DNA of 64,000 bases. Source: Sphingomonas aracearum (GTDB lineage: Bacteria > Pseudomonadota > Alphaproteobacteria > Sphingomonadales > Sphingomonadaceae). Of this stretch, positions 26,575 through 34,848 are shown piece by piece. The notes beneath the pieces are model-generated. The model was not told where the DNA came from, did not search any database, and saw only the letters and a list, made by a program, of their open reading frames with translations. The first letter of the stretch is position 1. Every line of letters starts with the position of its first letter. The DNA is taken from NCBI RefSeq assembly GCF_003345355.1, contig NZ_QQNB01000003.1:310001-374000 (forward strand). The letters run 5' to 3'. A program made the position numbers and the translations under genes.

Positions 26575-27124
26575 GGAGATCGAACGGCTGGTGGTGGCGG
26601 TGCGCGCCGACACCACCGGGCTGGCGCGCGACGTGGACGCGATGCGCGGCCAGCTGGAAGGGCCGCTGGCGGCGGGCGCGGACCGGGCGGGGCGGGCGAT
26701 CGAGACGACCTTGCTGCGCGCGGCGCGGACGGGGAGCCTGGGGTTCGAGGATCTGCGGCGCACGGCCTTGTCGGTGCTGGGCGAGGTGGCGGCGGCGCAG
26801 GTGCGTGGCGCGGTGGGCGTGGCGACCGGCGGGCAGGGCGTCGGGGCCTCGCTGCTCGGGTTGCTCGGCGGGCTGGTCGGCGCACCGGGACGGGCAACGG
26901 GCGGGCCGGTCTCGCCGGGGCGGCCGTACTGGGTGGGCGAGCGCGGGCCGGAGCTGTTCGTGCCGACCTCAAGCGGGAGCGTGGCGGCGGCGTCCGCTCC
27001 GGCGGGGGCGCGGGAGGTGCGGGTGTCGATCGCGGTGCAGGCGGGCGGCGGTGATGCGCCGCGGGCGCTGGCGGCGTCGGGACGGCAGGTGGCGCGGGCG
27101 GTGAAGGCGGCGCTGGAGGGGTAG
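26567..27124 (+). CDS. GTA tail tape measure protein (gp11)
   Basis: This 185-residue protein is very short for a tape measure, as in RcGTA, which predicts a short tail. It has an N-terminal helix (IERLVVAVRADTTGLARDVDAMRGQLEGPLAAGADRAGRAIETTLLRAARTG), then a Gly/Ala-rich hydrophobic part (VGASLLGLLGGLVGAPG). TGGPVSPGRPYWVGERGPELFVPTSSG is a motif shared by many tape-measure C-termini. A GAGGGAGG ribosome site inside the preceding gene sets the start at 26567. Confidence 0.88.
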   Translation: MDEEIERLVVAVRADTTGLARDVDAMRGQLEGPLAAGADRAGRAIETTLLRAARTGSLGFEDLRRTALSVLGEVAAAQVRGAVGVATGGQGVGASLLGLLGGLVGAPGRATGGPVSPGRPYWVGERGPELFVPTSSGSVAAASAPAGAREVRVSIAVQAGGGDAPRALAASGRQVARAVKAALEG

Positions 27125-27143
27125 GCGCTTCGGGGCGGTGAAG

Positions 27144-27336
27144 GTTGGTTCACGCGGAGGCGCGGAGGCGCGGAGAAGGGTGAGCTCGCGCGAAGACGCG
27201 AAGACGCGAGGGGGTGGGTTGGTCGGGAGAGCTCCCGGGCTTCTCGTTGCCGAATGATGACGCGCTTTGCGCGTCCTTGCCTCTCTGCGCCCCTGCGCTT
27301 CCGCGTGAACCAACTTCTTTGCGTCTTCGCGTGAAC
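27144..27336. repeat. Long inverted repeat with short direct repeats, inside the GTA cluster
   Basis: GGTTGGTTCACGCGGAGGCG (from 27143) faces its near complement at 27293-27314. Within it are direct repeats of GCGGAGGC and of GCGAAGAC, the latter complementary to TGCGTCTTCGCG at 27319-27330. It fills most of the 228-base gap between gp11 and gp12, the largest gap in the cluster, and contains no credible gene. Elements of the TTCACGCGGAGGCGCGGAG kind occur between genes in many GC-rich bacteria. Confidence 0.7.
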
Positions 27337-27352
27337 GGAAAAGGAGTACGGC

Positions 27353-29575
27353 ATGGGATATTGCCTCGTGGAGGAACGGCGGGCGGAGGGGGTGGTGAGC
27401 CGCTTCGACCCGCGGTTCTGGACGGTGAATTTCCCGCGGCCGATGATGGCGGCGGTGACGACCACGGCGCCGGATGCGCTGCGCGTGGATGCGGTGTTCT
27501 ACCGCGCGGACGATCTGGCCGGGCTGATCTGGGAGGCCGAGGACCGGCACGACCATCCGCTGCTCGCCTATGAGACGGCGCGGGACTTTCGGGAATGCCG
27601 GCTGTCGTTCCGGTGGCGGTCGGGCGGGGTGCGCGCGCTGGATGCGGTGCATGGGCCGGTGCTGACGATCGAGGGGCGCGACGAGGCGGGGCAGCCGCGA
27701 TCCTGGTATGTGCGGCTGTGGAACCATGCGACGGGCGCGCCGGAGGATGCGAAAGTCTCGATCGACTTCGCGGACGTAGCGGGCGGGTTCCTGTTGCCGG
27801 ACGAGGCGGACCCGGTATGGGCGGGCGATGTCGACCGCATGTTCGTGTCGCTGGTGCCGCCGGACTACGACGGCACCGAGCGGCCGCTGGACGCGCCGGC
27901 CGAGGGCTGGGCGGAGCTGTCCGACATCCGCTGCGAGGGGCCGGGGTCCGTGCTGGCGATCGGCGACGCGGTGCTGCCGGAACACAAGCTGGGCATCGCC
28001 AGCGGCTATGACGACAGTTATCACCTGACGCCGGCGCGGCTGCTCAGGAACGCGCTGCACCTGGGCTATCGCGGGCGGCTGATCCACTATCTGGGGATGA
28101 GCCATTATTTCCGGCTCGAGGCGAACAGCGGCGGGTTCTTCGTGAGCCTGGCCGGCGGCGCGCTGAACGTGGCGGCAGCGGCGTGGCAGCGCGACTTTGC
28201 GAGCCGGGCGCGGGCGCTCGGGTTCGAGATCGTCTGGTCCTTGTCCTACGAGCTGCTGGACCAGCATTGCTGGGGCGACTGGAAGCAGCGGGCGGCGGAC
28301 GGGTCGCCGGCGCTGACCGGATGGGTGCCGCCGTCCACCTTGCTGTCGCCGGCGCATGGCGGCGCGATGGCGTATCTGCAGGCGGTGGCGCGCGAGGTAA
28401 TGGGGATCGCGCTGGCGGCGGGGCTCCAGCCGAAGTTCCAGGTCGGCGAGCCGTGGTGGTGGGTGAAGGATGGGAGCCCATGCCTCCACGACGCGGCGGC
28501 CAGGCTGGGCGCGGAGCGGATCGACCTGACCGCGCCGGTTTCGGAACGCGACAAGGCGAGGCTGGATGCGGCGGGGCTGCTGCTGTCGGATTCCACCGCG
28601 GCCTTGTGCGCGGCGGCCCGGCAAGCGGCGCCGGGATGCGAGACGCTGCTGCTGACGTTCCTGCCGACGGTGCTGGACCCGGCGATGCCGGAAGCGCGGC
28701 GGGCGAACCTGCCGGTCGGCTGGGCCGGCGCGTTCGATACGGTGCAGCTGGAGGATTACGACTGGGTGACGGCCGGGAACACGGCCGCGAGCGCGCGCGG
28801 GGCGCCGGTGGCGATGGCGCGGCTGGGCGTGGCGCGGGCGGAATATCTCGCCGGCTTCGTGCTGAATTCCGAGGACAAGGCGCAGTGGCGGGTGATCGAG
28901 GCGGCGGCGCGCGGGTGGCAACGCGGGCGCGCCTATCTGTGGGCGCTGCCGCAGGTGATGCGCGACGGGCTCGTGGTATGGGAGGAGGAGGAAAGCGTGC
29001 AGGATTTCGACGACGTGGCCTTTCCGCTGGCGCTGGGCCGGGAGGCGGAAGTGACGCCGGAGTTCTCCACCGCGATCCAGGCGACGGCGAGCGGGCACGA
29101 GACACGCAATGCGAGCTGGGCCGAGGCGCGCACCCGCTATGACGTGGGGCCGGGCGTCCGGAGCGAGGCGGACATCGCGGCGCTGCTGGCCTTCTTTCGC
29201 GCGCGGATGGGGCCGGCGCGCAGCTTCCGCCTGCGCGATCCGTTCGACTGGCGGGGCGAGCGGGAGCTGCTGGGGATCGGCGACGGCGTGGCGACGCGGT
29301 TCGCGCTGGCCAGAGCTTACGGCGAGGCGACGCGCGCGATCGCGCTGCCGGTGGCGGGCAGCGTGCGGGTGTTCGTGGGCGGTGCGCAGACACAGGCGTT
29401 TTCGGTGGAGAACGGGGCGGTGGCGCTGGACGCGGCACCGGCGGCCGGCGCGGAGGTGCGCGCGAGCTTCGACTTCGACGTGCGGGTGCGCTTTGCCGAG
29501 GACCGGCTTACCGTGAGCCGGGCGAGCTTCCTGGCGGGCGCGGCGCCGTCCGTGCCGCTGGTGGAGGTGCGGTGA
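27353..29575 (+). CDS. GTA distal tail protein (gp12, DUF2460) with a large N-terminal TIM-barrel-like extension
   Basis: This 740-residue protein ends in a DUF2460 domain from about residue 555: FDDVAFPLALGREAEVTPEFST, TRYDVGPGVRSEADIAALLAFFRARMG and FRLRDPFDWRG. RcGTA gp12 consists of essentially this domain alone (about 210 residues). The added N-terminal half contains SGYDDSYHL, LIHYLGMSHYFRL, FEIVWSLSYELLDQHCWGDWK, LQPKFQVGEPWWW and AGAFDTVQLEDYDWV. These resemble strands of a glycosidase-like TIM barrel of the non-contractile tail-sheath type. A fused baseplate/tail-tip enzyme or adhesin is inferred. AAGGAG precedes the ATG. Confidence 0.82.
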   Translation: MGYCLVEERRAEGVVSRFDPRFWTVNFPRPMMAAVTTTAPDALRVDAVFYRADDLAGLIWEAEDRHDHPLLAYETARDFRECRLSFRWRSGGVRALDAVHGPVLTIEGRDEAGQPRSWYVRLWNHATGAPEDAKVSIDFADVAGGFLLPDEADPVWAGDVDRMFVSLVPPDYDGTERPLDAPAEGWAELSDIRCEGPGSVLAIGDAVLPEHKLGIASGYDDSYHLTPARLLRNALHLGYRGRLIHYLGMSHYFRLEANSGGFFVSLAGGALNVAAAAWQRDFASRARALGFEIVWSLSYELLDQHCWGDWKQRAADGSPALTGWVPPSTLLSPAHGGAMAYLQAVAREVMGIALAAGLQPKFQVGEPWWWVKDGSPCLHDAAARLGAERIDLTAPVSERDKARLDAAGLLLSDSTAALCAAARQAAPGCETLLLTFLPTVLDPAMPEARRANLPVGWAGAFDTVQLEDYDWVTAGNTAASARGAPVAMARLGVARAEYLAGFVLNSEDKAQWRVIEAAARGWQRGRAYLWALPQVMRDGLVVWEEEESVQDFDDVAFPLALGREAEVTPEFSTAIQATASGHETRNASWAEARTRYDVGPGVRSEADIAALLAFFRARMGPARSFRLRDPFDWRGERELLGIGDGVATRFALARAYGEATRAIALPVAGSVRVFVGGAQTQAFSVENGAVALDAAPAAGAEVRASFDFDVRVRFAEDRLTVSRASFLAGAAPSVPLVEVR

Positions 29576-30381
29576 TGGCGCTGTTCACGACCGCCCTGTG
29601 CTGGCGGATCGCGCGGGGCGATGGCGTGACGATCGGGCTGACCAGCCACGATCGCGACCTGGAGGTGGGCGGACTTCTGTACCGCGCGAGCCCGGGCATG
29701 ACGCCCTCGGCGGTGAAGCGCTCGGACGGGCTGGAGGCGGACACAATGGACGTGTCCGGCGCGCTGTCGAGCGCGGCGATCGGCGAGGCGGACCTGCTGG
29801 CGGGGCGCTGGGACGGAGCGAGGGTGACGCTGTTCGCGGTCGATTGGACGGGCGGCGATCCAGTGGAGATGGGGCCGGTGGAGATCGGCTGCGGATCGAT
29901 CGGCGCGGTGGAAACGCGCGGCGGCGCGTTCAGCGCGGAGCTGCGCGGGGCGGCGGCGGCGTTCGAGGCGGCGGTGGCGGAAGCGACGTCGGCCGGGTGC
30001 CGGGCGGAACTGGGCGACAGGAGGTGCCGCGTGGCGATGGCCGGGCGGCGGATGATGGCGCGGGTGGTGGGGAGCGAGGGCGAGCTGCTGACGCTGGACC
30101 GGGCCGAGCCGGTGGCGGGCGGCTGGGGCGGCGGGCGGCTGCGCTGGTTCGGCGGGGCGAACAGCGGGCTGGCGGGGTGGATCGCAGGCTCGGTGGGCGC
30201 CCGCGTGACGCTGCGATCGGCGCCGGTGCTGCCGGTGGCGGCGGGCGATCTGGTGGAGGTGAGCGAGGGATGCGACAAGCGGCTGGAAACGTGCGCGGGG
30301 CGCTTTGCCAACGTGGCGAACTTTCGCGGGGAGCCGTTCCTGCCGGGAATGGACCTGCTGACCCGCTATCCAGGGGGGTGA
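29575..30381 (+). CDS. GTA gp13 hub protein (DUF2163 / BR0599 family)
   Basis: This 268-residue protein shows the family beginning TALCWRIARGDGVTIGLTSHDRDLEVGGLLYRA and the C-terminal domain with EGCDKRLETCAGRFANVANFRGEPFLPGMDLLTRYPGG, including its conserved cysteines (C-x-D-x-x-x-x-x-C). In RcGTA gp13 is part of the tail-tip hub between gp12 and gp15. The ATG at 29575 overlaps the gp12 stop by one base (TGATG). Confidence 0.93.
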   Translation: MALFTTALCWRIARGDGVTIGLTSHDRDLEVGGLLYRASPGMTPSAVKRSDGLEADTMDVSGALSSAAIGEADLLAGRWDGARVTLFAVDWTGGDPVEMGPVEIGCGSIGAVETRGGAFSAELRGAAAAFEAAVAEATSAGCRAELGDRRCRVAMAGRRMMARVVGSEGELLTLDRAEPVAGGWGGGRLRWFGGANSGLAGWIAGSVGARVTLRSAPVLPVAAGDLVEVSEGCDKRLETCAGRFANVANFRGEPFLPGMDLLTRYPGG

Positions 30382-30773
30382 CCGCGCCCGGGCGCGGGGC
30401 CTGGCGGGTGATCGCGCGGGCGCGGGGCGCGATCGGCGCGCGGTTCCGCCTGCACGGGCGCGATCCGGAGCAGGGGCTGGACTGCGTGGGGCTGGCGGGC
30501 TGGGCGCTGGAGATCGGCAGCCTGCCGACCGGCTATGGGTTGCGCGGGGGAACGCGGGAAAGCGTGGAGGAGCGGTTGCGCGCGGCGGAACTGGGCGCGG
30601 TGGCGGAGCTGCGCGGGGGCGACCTGGTGCTGGCGGCGGCGGGGCCGGGGCAATGGCACCTGGCGATCGCCGTGCCGGGGGGCTGGGTGCATGCCGATGC
30701 GGGCTTGCGGTGCGTGGTGGAGCGGCCGGGCGCGGCGCCGTGGCCGGTGGTCTCGATCTGGCGGAGGGAATGA
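30378..30773 (+). CDS. GTA gp14 NlpC/P60-type peptidase
   Basis: This 131-residue cell-wall peptidase is carried at the tail tip. Catalytic Cys is at residue 36 in EQGLDCVGLAGWAL, and the His is in QWHLAIAVPGGWVHAD near residue 95. The fold matches NlpC/P60 papain-like endopeptidases that cut peptidoglycan stems, helping DNA through the recipient envelope. The GTG start at 30378 overlaps the upstream stop as GTGA, and its own stop overlaps gp15. Confidence 0.88.
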   Translation: MTAPGRGAWRVIARARGAIGARFRLHGRDPEQGLDCVGLAGWALEIGSLPTGYGLRGGTRESVEERLRAAELGAVAELRGGDLVLAAAGPGQWHLAIAVPGGWVHADAGLRCVVERPGAAPWPVVSIWRRE

Positions 30774-32926
30774 TGGCGACTTTGGTGCTTTCGGCCGTGG
30801 GCACGGCGATCGGCGGGCCGATCGGCGGCGCGCTGGGCGCGCTGCTGGGGCAGGGGGTGGACCGCGAGGTGCTGCGCCCGCCGGGCCGGCAAGGTCCGCG
30901 GCTGACGACCCTGGCGGTGCAGACCTCCACCTATGGCACGCCGATCCCCAGGCTGTTCGGGCGGATGCGCGTGGCGGGCAGCGTGATCTGGGCGACCGAC
31001 CTGATCGAGAGCCATGCGACGAGCCGGGCGGGCAAGGGGCAGCCGAGCGTCACCACCTACAGCTATTCCGCCTCGTTCGCCGTCGCCCTGTCGGCGCGGG
31101 CGATCCGGCGGGTGGGCCGGATCTGGGCGGACGGCTCGCTGCTGCGCGGGGCGGCGGGCGACCTGAAGGTGGCGGGCACCTTGCGGGTGCATCCGGGCGG
31201 CGAGGACCAGGCGGCGGACCCGCTGATCGCGTCGGCGGAAGGATCGATGGCGCCGGCGCACCGGGGGATCGCCTATGCCGTGTTCGAGAACCTTGAACTG
31301 GCGGAATTCGGCAACCGGCTGCCCTCGCTGACCTTCGAGGTGTTTGCCGACGAGGCTCCGGTGAGCGCGGGGTTCATCGCCGCCGAGCTCACGCAGGGGC
31401 GCGTGGCGGCGCGCGGAGGCACGATGCTGGACGGGTTCGCGGCCTATGGCGATTCCGCGCGCGGCGTGCTGGAAACGCTGGCGGAGGGCGGCGGCTGGTT
31501 CGCGCCGGCGGGTGACGGCTTCGTGCTGGCGCAGGACGAGGCGCCGGTCGCGACGCTGGCCGATGCGGGGCATGCGGCGGAAGGCGAGCGCGGCGCACGC
31601 GGGGCGCGGACGCTGGCGGCGGCGGAAACAGTGCCGCGGCGAGTGACGCTGGCCCATTACGACCCGGCGCGCGACTATCAGACCGGCGTCCAGTCCGCCT
31701 CGCGGCCCGGCGCCGGCGCGCGGGAGAAGCGGGCGGAGCTGCCGGCGGCGGTGGCGGCGGACACCGCGCGGGCGCTGGCCGAGCGGCGGCTGGCGGCGGC
31801 GGAGGCGGCGCGGGAGCGGCGGATGGTGACGGCGGGGCTGGACCGGCTGGCGCTGGCGCCGGGCGCGGTGGTCTCGATCGCCGGCGCGGGCGGGCGCTGG
31901 CGGGTGACGGGCTGGTCGCTGGAGAACATGGTGCTGTCGCTGAACTGCCTGCGGCTGCCCGGAGGACCGGGGCCGGTGCCGCGGGCGAGCCCCGGACGGG
32001 TGCTGGCCGCCGCCGACCGCCATGCGGGGCAGACGGTGCTGCAGGCGGTCGAGCTGCCGCCGCTGGGCGACGAGGCGCTGGCCGGGCCGATGCTGGCCGT
32101 GCTGGCGGCGGGGACGGGCGCGGGCTGGCGCCGGGCGGCCCTGCTCTACAGCCTGGACGGCGGCGCGCGCTGGATCGAGGCGGGAGGAACCGCGGCGCCG
32201 GCCGTGCTGGGGACAGTGACGGTGCCGCCGGGCGTTGCCTCCGCGCGGCTGGAGGACCGCCGCTCGATGCTGGAGGTCGAGCTGGCGGAAGCGGGCATGG
32301 CGCTGGCCGATGCCGATGCGGGCGGGCTGATGTCGGGCGCGAACCTGGCGCTGGTTGGCGAGGAGCTGCTGCAGTTCGGGCGTGCGGAGCGGATCGGCAC
32401 GCGACGTTGGCGGCTGACGCGATTGTGGCGCGGGCGCCGTGGCACGGAGGCGGCGATCGGCGGGCAGGGCGCGGGCGCGCGCTTTGCGCTGCTCTCGGCC
32501 GACAGCGTGGCGACGATCGCCCTGCCGGCCAGCGCGATCGGCGGCACCGTGCAGGTGATGGCGAGCGGCGTCGGCGATGCGGAGCCGGCGATGGTGACCG
32601 TGGCGGTGACGGGAGCGTCCGTGCTGCCGCCGCCGCCCGTCGCCTTGCGGCGCGACGGCGAGGTGCTGCGCTGGACGCGGCGGAGCCGGACCGGATGGCG
32701 CTGGATCGATGGCGCGGACGCGCCGCTGGGCGAAGAGGCGGAACGCTACCACGTCACGCTGGCCACGGCCGGCGGCGCGGTGCTGCGCGAGGAGAGCGTC
32801 GGGACACCGGCGGTGGTGCTGGCGCCGGCGGAGCGGGGCGGCGACGTGCAGGTGACGGTGCGGCAGATCGGCACGTTCGGCCTTTCCGGCCCGGCGCGGA
32901 TCGAGGGAGTGAGGAGAGAAGCATGA
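30773..32926 (+). CDS. GTA gp15-like tail tip/host-interaction protein (short form)
   Basis: This protein of about 717 residues begins with a hydrophobic Gly-rich segment (TLVLSAVGTAIGGPIGGALGALLGQGVDREVL). It continues RLTTLAVQTSTYGTPIPRLFGRMRVAGSVIWATDLIES and SVTTYSYSASFAVALS, the phage tip-attachment pattern found in gp15. RcGTA gp15 is far longer (about 1300 residues) and has a TIM-barrel-like GTA_TIM domain that I do not see here. The C-terminal half has small beta domains. Two adjacent ATGs, 30770 and 30773, overlap the gp14 stop. Confidence 0.87.
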   Translation: MATLVLSAVGTAIGGPIGGALGALLGQGVDREVLRPPGRQGPRLTTLAVQTSTYGTPIPRLFGRMRVAGSVIWATDLIESHATSRAGKGQPSVTTYSYSASFAVALSARAIRRVGRIWADGSLLRGAAGDLKVAGTLRVHPGGEDQAADPLIASAEGSMAPAHRGIAYAVFENLELAEFGNRLPSLTFEVFADEAPVSAGFIAAELTQGRVAARGGTMLDGFAAYGDSARGVLETLAEGGGWFAPAGDGFVLAQDEAPVATLADAGHAAEGERGARGARTLAAAETVPRRVTLAHYDPARDYQTGVQSASRPGAGAREKRAELPAAVAADTARALAERRLAAAEAARERRMVTAGLDRLALAPGAVVSIAGAGGRWRVTGWSLENMVLSLNCLRLPGGPGPVPRASPGRVLAAADRHAGQTVLQAVELPPLGDEALAGPMLAVLAAGTGAGWRRAALLYSLDGGARWIEAGGTAAPAVLGTVTVPPGVASARLEDRRSMLEVELAEAGMALADADAGGLMSGANLALVGEELLQFGRAERIGTRRWRLTRLWRGRRGTEAAIGGQGAGARFALLSADSVATIALPASAIGGTVQVMASGVGDAEPAMVTVAVTGASVLPPPPVALRRDGEVLRWTRRSRTGWRWIDGADAPLGEEAERYHVTLATAGGAVLREESVGTPAVVLAPAERGGDVQVTVRQIGTFGLSGPARIEGVRREA

Positions 32927-33423
32927 GCGACACGACGGACAGGCTGGCGCTGCCGCTGCTGGCGGCGGGGCAGGCGCAAAAGGAAATGGCGCACAACGAG
33001 GCGCTCGCGCTGCTCGACCTGCTGGTGCAGCCGGCGGTGGAGGCGATCGGGCTCGACCTGCCGCCGGCGGACCCGGCGGAGGGGGCGTGCTGGGTGGTGG
33101 GTCCGGCGCCGGTGGGCGACTGGGCGGACCAGGCGGGAGCGCTCGCCGGCTGGACCGCAGCCGGATGGCGGTTCGTGCCCGCGTTCGACGGGGCACGGGT
33201 GTGGAGCAGGCAAGGCGCCTGCGATGCCCGCTTCGTGGACGGGGCATGGCGGATCGGCGTGGTGCAGGGGCGAGCGCTGATGATCGACGGGCAACAGGTG
33301 GTCGGGCCGCGGGGCCCGGCGATCGCCGATCCGGCCGGCGGAACGATGGCCGATGCGGAGGCTCGCGCGGCTATCGGCGCGATCCTGACGGCCCTTCGCG
33401 CCCATGGATTGGTTGCGGCCTGA
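32923..33423 (+). CDS. DUF2793 protein, last gene of the GTA cluster
   Basis: This 166-residue protein begins DRLALPLLAAGQAQKEMAHNEALALLDLLVQPAVEAIGLDLPP, the hallmark of DUF2793. PAEGACWVVG, GAWRIGVVQGRALMIDGQQVVG and a helical tail ending ALRAHGL follow. DUF2793 proteins stand at the end of tail clusters and are thought to be tail-fibre or head-spike parts; the exact role is unproven. The start overlaps the gp15 stop by ATGA. No plus-strand terminator is evident after it, although a hairpin lies 12 bases on. Confidence 0.88.
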   Translation: MSDTTDRLALPLLAAGQAQKEMAHNEALALLDLLVQPAVEAIGLDLPPADPAEGACWVVGPAPVGDWADQAGALAGWTAAGWRFVPAFDGARVWSRQGACDARFVDGAWRIGVVQGRALMIDGQQVVGPRGPAIADPAGGTMADAEARAAIGAILTALRAHGLVAA

Positions 33424-33434
33424 GCGCGAGAAAA

Positions 33435-33454
33435 CTGTTGCGATCGGGCAACAG
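33435..33454. other. Hairpin between the GTA cluster and the OmpA gene
   Basis: CTGTTGC (33435-33441) and GCAACAG (33448-33454) form a seven-pair stem. The T-rich flank is on the minus strand side (AAAA precedes it on the plus strand), so as a terminator it would serve minus-strand transcription. It may instead be an operator for the ompA promoter region that follows. Confidence 0.35.
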
Positions 33455-33540
33455 CCCCCGGAATTTGTTCGCTTGCGCGGAAACCAACCCAGAGGTAGTG
33501 AGTTTGCGCTGTCCGAGTGACAACCAAGAAAGGGGATTCA

Positions 33541-34659
33541 ATGCGGAAGCTTGCCATTGCCATGGCGCTTGCCTCCACCGCGCTCGCCACGCCTGCACTT
33601 GCACGTGACGATTCGTGGTATGTCGGCATCGAAGGCGGCGCGATGATCGTCGAGGATATCGATTACGATATCGGCGCGATTGAGAATGCGGCGTCGGTCG
33701 ATCACAATTATGGCTGGGACGTCGACGGCGTCATCGGTTACGATTTCGGTGGTTTCCGGGTCGAAACCGAAGTCGGCTATCGCCGCGCGTCGGTTGACAG
33801 CTACTCCTCGATCACGACCACGCCGTTCTTCAACGGTGCGGGCGCGCTCTCGAACTCGCCGGCGCAGAACTATGAGGGCGGCTACGGCCGGACCTCGGCG
33901 CTCAGCTTCATGCTGAACGGCCTTCTCGACTTCGGTGACGATGACGGCGTGCAGGGCTTTGTCGGCGGCGGCGTCGGCGTGGCTCGCGTGAAGGCGAACT
34001 ACGCCGTCAGCGCCCGTGACTTCGTGGACGACTCCGACACCGTGTTCGCCTGGCAGGGCCTGGCGGGCATCCGTGCGCCGCTGAGCGACCATGTGGACGC
34101 CACGCTGAAGTATCGCTTCTTCAACGCAGCGAACGTCAAGCTGGTGGACGTGACCGGCCGTAACTTCGAGGGCCGCTTCCGCTCGCACTCGATCCTGGGT
34201 GGCCTGACCTACAACTTCGGTGAGCCGGCTGCTCCGCCGCCGCCTCCGCCGCCCCCGCCGCCGCCTCCCCCGCCGCCGCCGCCGCCGCCGGCTCCGGAAC
34301 CGATCGTCTGCTCGCCTGGGCCGTACATCGTGTTCTTCGAGTGGGACAAGTCGGACATCACGCCGCAGGCGGCGTCGCTGCTCGACAACGCGATCTCGCA
34401 GTACCAGTCGTGCGGCAACGCGCAGGTCATGCTGGCCGGCCACGCCGACCGTTCGGGCTCCGCGAGCTACAACGTCGGTCTGTCGCAGCGTCGTGCAGAC
34501 TCGGTCCGTGCGTATCTGTCGGCCCATTCGATCCCGGATGGTGCGATCAGCACGCAGGCGTTCGGCGAGAGCCGTCCGCGCGTCGAGACCGCCGATGGCG
34601 TTCGCGAGCTGGAGAACCGCCGCGTGGAGATCACCTACGGTCCGAACGCGGGCATGTAA
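33541..34659 (+). CDS. OmpA-family outer membrane protein
   Basis: This 372-residue protein has a signal peptide (1-22, ending TPALA) and an N-terminal eight-stranded barrel of the OmpA/Omp25 type (SWYVGIEGGAMIVED through SILGGLTYNFGEPAA). About 18 consecutive prolines act as a stiff periplasmic linker. The C-terminal OmpA domain contains VFFEWDKSDITPQAASLLD, AGHADRSGSASYNVGLSQRRADSV and ENRRVEITYG, which binds peptidoglycan. The ATG at 33541 follows AAAGGGG. The proline run should need EF-P for translation. An intrinsic terminator follows, so this is a single-gene unit. Confidence 0.93.
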   Translation: MRKLAIAMALASTALATPALARDDSWYVGIEGGAMIVEDIDYDIGAIENAASVDHNYGWDVDGVIGYDFGGFRVETEVGYRRASVDSYSSITTTPFFNGAGALSNSPAQNYEGGYGRTSALSFMLNGLLDFGDDDGVQGFVGGGVGVARVKANYAVSARDFVDDSDTVFAWQGLAGIRAPLSDHVDATLKYRFFNAANVKLVDVTGRNFEGRFRSHSILGGLTYNFGEPAAPPPPPPPPPPPPPPPPPPPAPEPIVCSPGPYIVFFEWDKSDITPQAASLLDNAISQYQSCGNAQVMLAGHADRSGSASYNVGLSQRRADSVRAYLSAHSIPDGAISTQAFGESRPRVETADGVRELENRRVEITYGPNAGM

Positions 34660-34685
34660 GCGATCACCTTTCGGTGACTGGAACA

Positions 34686-34718
34686 GGGGAGGTCGGGCAA
34701 CCGGCCTCCCTTTTTCTT
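34686..34718 (+). terminator. Intrinsic terminator of the OmpA-family gene
   Basis: GGGGAGG-t-CGG pairs with CCG-g-CCTCCC across a GCAA-type loop and runs into TTTTTCTTT. It begins 27 bases after the stop codon. Confidence 0.85.
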
Positions 34719-34848
34719 TGTTCGCGGCGCGCCTGTGGGTGCAATGGCGCGATCTGCTCCGGCGGTTCCCGTCATGGCAGGCGTTGTGAGCTTCACCACC
34801 GCTCCACGATCCGGCGATCGCCGGGGGCGTGAAGGAGAATGGCGGCGC

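Noticed and set aside
27144-27336. Short repeats that could suggest a CRISPR array
   Set aside because: The repeats are under ten bases, not separated by unique spacers, and arranged as an inverted repeat; no cas genes are present.
18412-33423. The region as an integrated prophage
   Set aside because: There is no integrase, excisionase, replication gene, lysis cassette or att duplication, and gene order and content match gene transfer agents.
33424-33460. Terminator of the GTA cluster
   Set aside because: The hairpin at 33435-33454 lacks a T-run on the plus strand; its A/T flank suits the minus strand, so the end of GTA transcription is not defined.
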